Positions 13,711 through 18,126 of a DNA stretch of 18,126 bases are shown here, piece by piece; positions within the stretch are counted from its first letter, which is position 1; each line of letters starts with the position of its first letter. Both the position numbers and the translations under genes were made by a program. The DNA comes from Rikenellaceae bacterium (GTDB lineage Bacteria; Bacteroidota; Bacteroidia; Bacteroidales; Rikenellaceae): the NCBI GenBank assembly GCA_020859745.1, contig JAJBVQ010000104.1, positions 1-18,126 of the forward strand, in the 5' to 3' direction. A model generated the notes under the pieces. It did no database searches. It saw only the letters and a program-made list of their open reading frames with translations, and had not been told where the DNA came from.

Positions 13711-13745
13711 TGTTGATAATCCTTTGCTAACACTATGAACTGTAA

Positions 13746-13785
13746 AGCGGCTCTTTCAATTGAATTGAAAGAGCCGCTCTCTTTT
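13746..13785 (+). terminator. Terminator of the Exb operon
   Basis: AGCGGCTCTTTCAATT (13746-13761) pairs perfectly over 16 bp with AATTGAAAGAGCCGCT (13763-13778) around a single central base, followed by CTCTTTT. Confidence 0.88.
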
Positions 13786-13799
13786 AACCGGATAAACTA

Positions 13800-13829
13800 A
13801 AAAGGCGAAGGATTTATCCTTCGCCTTTT
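13800..13829. terminator. Bidirectional terminator between the Exb operon and deoC
   Basis: AAAAGGCGAAGGAT and ATCCTTCGCCTTTT form a perfect 14-bp stem with loop TT. A-rich and T-rich ends on both sides let it work on either strand. On the minus strand it follows the deoC stop by about 20 bases. Confidence 0.88.
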
Positions 13830-13850
13830 ATCGTATATTTCTAAGCGCAG

Positions 13851-14696
13851 TCATAACAGGTGCGGCACCAGCGCATCCACCAGGCGGCTCGCCCCGATGC
13901 GGAACAGCGACGGTTCCAACCACTCCCGCCCCAATTCCTGCGCCACGATCGTGTGGTAGAGCACCGCATCCAGCGGCGTGCGGATACCTCCCGCCACTTT
14001 AATCCCTACTTTGCGTGAGCAGGAGCGCTCGAAATCCCGGATAGCCCGGCACATGACCACTACCGCTGCCGGAGTGGCCGAAATAGGCGTCTTTCCGGTC
14101 GAAGTCTTGATAAAATCGGCACCGGCCTCCATCGCCAGCATCGAAGCCCGGTAGATCAGCTCCGGATCGGCCAGCGAACCCGTTTCGAGGATCACTTTCA
14201 GCACCGCATCTCCGTCGATCTCCTCCCGCAGCATGGCCAGCTCGCTCTCGGCCAGGTCGTAATCGCCGGAAAGCATCGCCCCTACATTGATGACTACGTC
14301 GATCTCGTCCGCGCCGTTCTCGATCGCCATTGCGCACTCCAGCATCTTAACCTCCATATAGGTCTGCCCCGACGGAAACGCGCCGCATACGGCGGTAATG
14401 CCTATATTCTCGCCCGCCGAACCCGCCGGAGCTTCCGCCAAAGCCACGCCGACGGCATCCACCAACGAAGGGTAAACACAAATCGAGGCCACCGGCGGCA
14501 ACCCGCCGGCCGCGAGTTCCAGAGCATGGTTCGTAAAGGCCGTCACGCTGAGGGGCGAATCGGTCTCTTTGAGGGTCGTATAATCGGTGCAGACCAGGCA
14601 GCAAAGCAGCGTCTCCCGGTCGTTACCCAATGTGGCGGCCGTCGCGGCGGCCCGCTCGATGCAGGAGCTGACCAAACCTGTGTCGATGTTTTTCAT
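13851..14696 (-). CDS. deoC: Deoxyribose-phosphate aldolase
   Basis: DeoC cleaves 2-deoxyribose 5-phosphate to glyceraldehyde 3-phosphate and acetaldehyde in deoxynucleoside breakdown. The 281-residue protein shows the class I aldolase residues: Schiff-base lysine K197 in DFIKTSTGK, the proton-relay lysine K233 in GIKVAGGIR, and D133 in EIDVVINVG. The early CTDYTTLK and SICVYPSLV segments are also typical. I chose MKNIDTGL at 14696 over the longer frame to 14816 because a TAnnTTTG box lies 26 bases upstream of it, within that longer frame. No other deo genes are adjacent. The gene ends at the bidirectional terminator. Confidence 0.95.
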   Translation of the reverse strand: MKNIDTGLVSSCIERAAATAATLGNDRETLLCCLVCTDYTTLKETDSPLSVTAFTNHALELAAGGLPPVASICVYPSLVDAVGVALAEAPAGSAGENIGITAVCGAFPSGQTYMEVKMLECAMAIENGADEIDVVINVGAMLSGDYDLAESELAMLREEIDGDAVLKVILETGSLADPELIYRASMLAMEAGADFIKTSTGKTPISATPAAVVVMCRAIRDFERSCSRKVGIKVAGGIRTPLDAVLYHTIVAQELGREWLEPSLFRIGASRLVDALVPHLL

Positions 14697-14721
14697 GGCT
14701 GTATAAGCGTGTGTGATATTG

Positions 14722-14729
14722 CAAAGATA
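14722..14729 (-). promoter_or_regulatory. -7 promoter box of deoC
   Basis: On the minus strand TATCTTTG matches TAnnTTTG and lies about 26 bases before the deoC ATG. No clear -33 TTTG is visible at the expected distance. Confidence 0.55.
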
Positions 14730-14765
14730 ACAGAAAACTGTACGGATATCTTGTATAGTGCCATC

Positions 14766-14829
14766 TGGAACTGCCGCTTTTTTCAAAAAGCGGCACCAAA
14801 AACTTTTCGAGCGCATCCCGTTGGGATGC
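14766..14829 (-). repeat. Two-hairpin intergenic repeat, copy 3
   Basis: Read on the minus strand: hairpin GCATCCC-AAC-GGGATGC (14829-14813), head GCTCGAAAAG and TTTTTGG, then an 11-bp stem TGCCGCTTTTT with AAAAAGCGGCA (14795-14772), then tail CAGTTCC. The order matches copies 1 and 2, but the stem sequence is different and still fully paired. It lies upstream of the deoC promoter, in the deoC direction. Confidence 0.75.
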
Positions 14830-14852
14830 TCTGGCTGTAACTGTCCGATTGC

Positions 14853-14904
14853 AATTAAGGGTAAGGGGTACAGGCGTTAAGCCTTGTACCCCTTACCCTT
14901 AATT
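14853..14904. repeat. Long near-perfect hairpin between deoC and the S46 peptidase gene
   Basis: The left arm 14853-14875 (AATTAAGGGTAAGGGG then TACAGGC) and right arm 14881-14904 are complementary over 23 bp with one bulged T; the loop is GTTAA. With copies 2 and 3 of the hairpin repeat on either side it fills the 324-bp gene-free spacer 14697-15020. I see no gene in that spacer. Confidence 0.75.
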
Positions 14905-14929
14905 ACAAATTGAGGATTTCGGCAGACTA

Positions 14930-14992
14930 AGCCTCTCGGCAGGCTGCTCGAAAGTTTCTTTGGTTCTTTCTTTTCAAAGAAAGAACAGTACC
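14930..14992 (+). repeat. Two-hairpin intergenic repeat, copy 2 (3' UTR of the S46 peptidase gene)
   Basis: Hairpin AGCCT-CTCGGC-AGGCT (14930-14945), head GCTCGAAAG and TTTCTTTGG, then an 11-bp perfect stem GTTCTTTCTTT with AAAGAAAGAAC (14963-14986), then tail CAGTACC. It lies 34 bases beyond the stop codon of the minus-strand peptidase gene. Copy 1 has nearly the same spacing from the Nudix stop, and both loci show AACGnACGG directly next to the stop codon. Confidence 0.75.
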
Positions 14993-15020
14993 AAACTGCA
15001 CAGTGCAAAATAACGTACGG

Positions 15021-17153
15021 TTACCGGACGATGGTCATTTCGTCGATCAACCGGTGGGCGCCCGCATATTTGTCGATCAGGAACAGCACATAGCGGATAT
15101 CCACCGCAATGGTGCGCTGCACATCCGGTTCGAACGCGATGTCGCCGCTCATGGCTTCCCAGTTGCCGTCGAAAGCCAGCCCCAGCAAACGTCCGTCAGC
15201 GTCCAGCACCGGACTGCCCGAATTGCCGCCCGTGATGTCGTTGTTCGTCAGGAAGCACACCGGCACCTCGCCGTCCACCGCATACGGGCCGAAATCCTTG
15301 GCCTTGTAAAGCTCCTTGAGCCGCTCCGGCACGATGAAGTCCGGGTTGTTCGCATCCTCCTTGGCCATAACGCCCGAAAGCGTCGTGAAGTAATTGTAGA
15401 ACACCGCGTCCGCCGGCCAGTAAGGCAACACCTGGCCGTAAGTCAGCCGCAGCGTGAAGTTGGCATCCGGCGCGTAAGCCTTGTCCGGGTGCATCTCCAT
15501 CAGGCCCGCCACCCAAAGGCGATGCCCCTCGGCAAACTTCCTGGCGGCCTCTTTCAGCGCGTTGTCGGTCAGCTCCTTGTTCTTTTCCGCGATCGAAGCA
15601 GCTGCCTCGACGGCGGGATCGGCCTGCCAGGCGGAGCGGTCGAAATGCTCCAAAGCGCCGTAGAAACGGGTCGTATCCGTCAGCAAAGAATGATCGCTCA
15701 GGTTGGCCGCATAGGCCGCCACATCGGGCCGCACGGCAGCGAAAAAGGTCGGCTGGTCGGCCGCTGCCACGCTGTCGGCAAAGATTTGCAGCATCCGCAA
15801 CGTGACCTTCCGGTCGGTCGGGGCGTTGTAGTTCTTGAAGAACGCTTCGCCCGCTTTGCGGAGCGCATCGGCCGCTTTCGCGTCATCTTTTACGTTTTGC
15901 AGGATGGCGTTTACCGTCGTCCCCAGCGTATAGCTCTCGACGCCGGTGCGCAGGACTTCGCTCATAAACTGCTGGATGCGTGCGGCTTCGCGGCGCTGGC
16001 GCACCGCGCTGTCGATCAGCGGCAGGGCCTTGCCGTACTTAGCCTGCCGTTCCGGCGAAGCGTTCACCCATGCGGTGAACTCCTCCTGCTGGGCCGACTT
16101 TTTACCCCGCACGTCGAGCTTGCGCAGGCCGCGGCTCATGCCGATGGAGTTTTTCCAATAGTTCGACGACCCCGCATACTTGCTGGCATACTGGATGCGT
16201 ACCTTCGGGTCGGCCATCATATCCTCCCACAGGAGTTTCTGCCGTTCGCCGCGCACGAAGATGCGGATCGGGTTGTCCTGCTCCAACACCTGGTCGATCT
16301 CGTAGGTGGTCATGTAACGATTGGTGCGGCCCGGGAAGCCCATAATCATGGCGTAATCCCCGTCCTGATAACCCTTGAGCGAGATTTCGAGGTGCTTAGG
16401 AGCCTTGTAAGGCACATTGTCTTTCGAATAGGCTGCCGGCTTGTTGTCCGGCGAAGCATAGACGCGGAACAGCGAGAAGTCGCCGGTGTGCCGCGGCCAC
16501 ATCCAGTTGTCGGTGTCGCCGCCGAACTTGCCGATGGACGACGGCGGAGCGCCCACCATGCGCACGTCGGTGAAGCGTTCGGTCACGAAAAGCAGGTACT
16601 GGTTGCCGCCGAACATCGGCATCACCTGCGCCCCTTTGAACGCCTTGGCGTCGCTGTTGGCTTTCACGATCTTTTCGGAGGCTTTCTGAATGGCTTCGTT
16701 GCGCTGCTCTTCGGTCATGCCGGGCTTCACTTTGGCCAGCACTTCCGGGGTCACGTCTTTGATCTCGCGGATAAAGGTGACGGCCAGCCCCGGGGTGGGC
16801 AGCTCGTCGGCCTGCGTAGCGGCCCAGAAGCCGTTTTTGAGGTAGTCGTGCTCGACGGTGCTGTGCTGCTGGATCGACCCGTAGCCGCAGTGGTGGTTGG
16901 TAGCGATCAAGCCGTTTGGCGAGATGATCTCGCCGGTGCAGCCGCCGCCGAAGATGACGATGGCGTCCTTGAGCGAGGTGCGGTTCAGGGCGTAGATGTC
17001 TTTGGCGTCGAGCCGCAGCCCTTTCTCTTTCATCTTCCCGATGTTCATCTTCTCGATGTAGGGGAGCAGCCACATGCCTTCGTCGGCTACGGAGCGCAAC
17101 GGGGTGGCAAGGGCGAGGGTCAGGGCGGCGAGGCCCAGAACGGTCTTTTTCAT
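15021..17153 (-). CDS. S46 family dipeptidyl peptidase, DPP7-like
   Basis: A 710-residue serine exopeptidase that releases dipeptides from the N-termini of oligopeptides, probably in the periplasm. Residues 1-23 form a signal peptide (MKKTVLGLAALTLALATPL). The triad is visible: H88 in ATNHHCGYG, D225 in WPRHTGDF, S645 in GGNSGSP. The region between about 275 and 570 is the helical domain of the family. Eighteen residues after the serine, in AFDGNWEAMSGD, is a glycine (G663). In this family glycine there goes with DPP7 (hydrophobic P1) and arginine with DPP11 (acidic P1), so I favour DPP7; this comes from memory of the family. The length is normal. It is divergent from purD, with a 219-bp spacer holding a palindromic repeat. 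Confidence 0.94.
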   Translation of the reverse strand: MKKTVLGLAALTLALATPLRSVADEGMWLLPYIEKMNIGKMKEKGLRLDAKDIYALNRTSLKDAIVIFGGGCTGEIISPNGLIATNHHCGYGSIQQHSTVEHDYLKNGFWAATQADELPTPGLAVTFIREIKDVTPEVLAKVKPGMTEEQRNEAIQKASEKIVKANSDAKAFKGAQVMPMFGGNQYLLFVTERFTDVRMVGAPPSSIGKFGGDTDNWMWPRHTGDFSLFRVYASPDNKPAAYSKDNVPYKAPKHLEISLKGYQDGDYAMIMGFPGRTNRYMTTYEIDQVLEQDNPIRIFVRGERQKLLWEDMMADPKVRIQYASKYAGSSNYWKNSIGMSRGLRKLDVRGKKSAQQEEFTAWVNASPERQAKYGKALPLIDSAVRQRREAARIQQFMSEVLRTGVESYTLGTTVNAILQNVKDDAKAADALRKAGEAFFKNYNAPTDRKVTLRMLQIFADSVAAADQPTFFAAVRPDVAAYAANLSDHSLLTDTTRFYGALEHFDRSAWQADPAVEAAASIAEKNKELTDNALKEAARKFAEGHRLWVAGLMEMHPDKAYAPDANFTLRLTYGQVLPYWPADAVFYNYFTTLSGVMAKEDANNPDFIVPERLKELYKAKDFGPYAVDGEVPVCFLTNNDITGGNSGSPVLDADGRLLGLAFDGNWEAMSGDIAFEPDVQRTIAVDIRYVLFLIDKYAGAHRLIDEMTIVR

Positions 17154-17220
17154 AGGGTATGGTTTTGTTGTAGAATTCGGTTAATCGGAAAATCGGTTGG
17201 GGTATTCGTTTCCGCGCCAG

Positions 17221-17294
17221 CGGCCGGCCGGAGCCACCCCCGGCGGAGGGCCGCAACCTGCGCTTTGCTTGGTTTTGCCTCCGTTGGCTGCGGA
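17221..17294. repeat. Palindromic intergenic repeat, family 2, copy B
   Basis: The ends CCGGAGCCA (17228-17236) and TGGCTGCGG (17285-17293) pair at 8 of 9 positions. The GCCACCCC-CGGCGGAGGGCCGCA stretch matches copy A (near 1481-1503) with one mismatch, and the right arm matches at 17 of 22 positions. It sits between the divergent S46 and purD genes, about 50 bases before the purD -7 box. Confidence 0.7.
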
Positions 17295-17341
17295 GTATGC
17301 ATTTCGGTGCCTTCCGGATTGTCGGCGGCATCAAAATTAGT

Positions 17342-17349
17342 TATCTTTG
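17342..17349 (+). promoter_or_regulatory. -7 promoter box of purD
   Basis: TATCTTTG matches TAnnTTTG, 23 bases before the purD ATG. No clear -33 element was found upstream. Confidence 0.55.
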
Positions 17350-17372
17350 TGGGGTTAAAAAAATCCTGTAAG

Positions 17373-18126
17373 ATGAAATTACCGCAGACTGTAAATATTT
17401 TGCTCCTTGGGGGCGGGGGCCGGGAACATGCTTTCGCGTGGAAGATCGCGCAGAGTCCGAGGCTCGAGAAGCTCTTCATCGCGCCGGGCAACGCGGGGAC
17501 GAAGGCGTGCGGTATGAATGTGGACCTGGACCCGTCGAACTTCCCGGCGATCAAGCAGTTTGTGCTGAACAACTACATCAACCTGGTGGTGGTGGGGCCG
17601 GAGCAGCCGCTGGTGAACGGGGTGAAGGACTATTTCCTGAGCGACCCGGAGATCCGCAATATCCCGGTGGTCGGCCCGGCGCAGGAGGCGGCGCGGCTGG
17701 AGGGGAGCAAGGAGTATGCGAAGGCGTTCATGGCGCGGCACGGGGTGCCGACAGCGGCGTATTTTACGGTCACGGCCTCAAATGTGGAGGAGGGCTGCGA
17801 GTTTCTCGCCACGAAAATGAAGGCGCCGTATGTGCTGAAAGCGGACGGGCTGGCGGCGGGCAAGGGGGTGCTGATCATCGACGATCTGGCTGAGGCTCAA
17901 AGCGAATTGAGGGAGATGCTTTCCGGAAAATTCGGGGCGGCGTCGAAAAAGGTGGTGATCGAGGAGTTCCTGTCGGGGATCGAGGTGTCGGTATTCGTGG
18001 CCACGGACGGGAAGTCGTATAAAATCTTACCGGAGGCGAAGGATTACAAGCGTGTGGGCGAGGGGGACACCTGCCTCAATACGGGGGGGATGGGCGCGGT
18101 GTCGCCGGTACCGTTCGCGACGCCGG
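17373..18126 (+). CDS. purD: Phosphoribosylamine-glycine ligase, 3' end cut by the window
   Basis: PurD joins phosphoribosylamine and glycine using ATP, the second step of de novo purine synthesis. The first 251 codons are present, starting MKLPQTVNILLLGGGGREHA. The N-terminal nucleotide-binding-like motif LLGGGGREHAFAWK is clear, as are PGNAGT (about 38-43), VGPEQPLVNG, and the ATP-grasp segments KADGLAAGKGV and GEGDTCLNTGGMGAVSP. The frame is still open at the window edge; the family is usually about 420-430 residues, so roughly 40% is missing. A -7 box lies 23 bases upstream. It is divergent from the S46 peptidase gene. Confidence 0.96.
   Translation, partial: MKLPQTVNILLLGGGGREHAFAWKIAQSPRLEKLFIAPGNAGTKACGMNVDLDPSNFPAIKQFVLNNYINLVVVGPEQPLVNGVKDYFLSDPEIRNIPVVGPAQEAARLEGSKEYAKAFMARHGVPTAAYFTVTASNVEEGCEFLATKMKAPYVLKADGLAAGKGVLIIDDLAEAQSELREMLSGKFGAASKKVVIEEFLSGIEVSVFVATDGKSYKILPEAKDYKRVGEGDTCLNTGGMGAVSPVPFATP

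Noticed and set aside
16396..17334. 312-codon minus-strand open frame overlapping the S46 peptidase gene in another frame
   Set aside because: The protein is an Arg/His/Pro-rich shadow, while the peptidase frame has a signal peptide and full catalytic triad.
1..18126. CRISPR array, toxin-antitoxin pair, restriction system or prophage genes
   Set aside because: No regularly spaced direct repeats, and none of the genes belongs to these systems. The repeats found are few, palindromic and dispersed.

Overview
The window comes from a Bacteroidota chromosome. The best fit is Rikenellaceae, Alistipes-like: coding DNA is GC-rich (by eye near 60%), spacers are AT-rich, several genes carry the Bacteroidota -7 promoter motif TAnnTTTG, and the gene set includes an S46 dipeptidyl peptidase, a GH89 glycosidase, a Ser-type sulfatase and an ExbB-ExbD-ExbD operon. 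The genus is inferred and was not tested by a search. Most of the window is ordinary chromosome. The unusual material is in the intergenic DNA.

Layout. 1-740: a Nudix hydrolase on the minus strand, with a two-hairpin repeat after its stop. Its start codon overlaps or abuts that of pyrE, which runs the other way. 739-5553: pyrE, a palindromic repeat, then a closely packed plus-strand run of an SRPBCC protein, a secreted GH89 alpha-N-acetylglucosaminidase, a TatD hydrolase and a membrane PH-domain protein. 5691-6003: tRNA-Pro(CGG) with promoter, terminator and nested inverted repeats. 6065-9422: a YhcH/NanQ-like protein, a secreted sulfatase, a secreted protein of unknown function and a NimA-like FMN protein. 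The unknown protein's frame runs through an 11-A tract into the FMN-protein gene. 9516-10529: type I asparaginase. 10600-11366: a structured spacer, tRNA-Ser(GGA), and about 550 bp of hairpin-rich DNA with no credible gene. 11367-13710: ExbB, a small membrane protein, ExbD and ExbD, ending at a strong terminator. 13851-14696: deoC on the minus strand. 14697-15020: a gene-free block of palindromes. 15021-17153: an S46 (DPP7-like) peptidase on the minus strand. 17373-end: purD, cut by the window edge.

Function. Nucleotide metabolism is spread across the window (pyrE, deoC, purD, Nudix). The GH89 enzyme, the sulfatase and the NanQ-like protein suit a gut bacterium that scavenges host glycans. 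The S46 peptidase and asparaginase suit growth on peptides and amino acids. The Exb operon would energise the outer-membrane transporters that such a lifestyle needs.

The observations most worth following are four. (1) Three copies of a hairpin repeat have a conserved linker and tail but different, self-complementary stems; two of them sit at the same distance from the stop codons of two minus-strand genes. (2) Both tRNA genes have an 11-12 base copy of the same part of their own 3' end 192 and 194 bp downstream. (3) The A11 tract decides which of three products the upstream gene makes. (4) A second palindromic repeat family occurs in two spacers 15.7 kb apart. I found no CRISPR array, transposase, integrase or obvious defence system.
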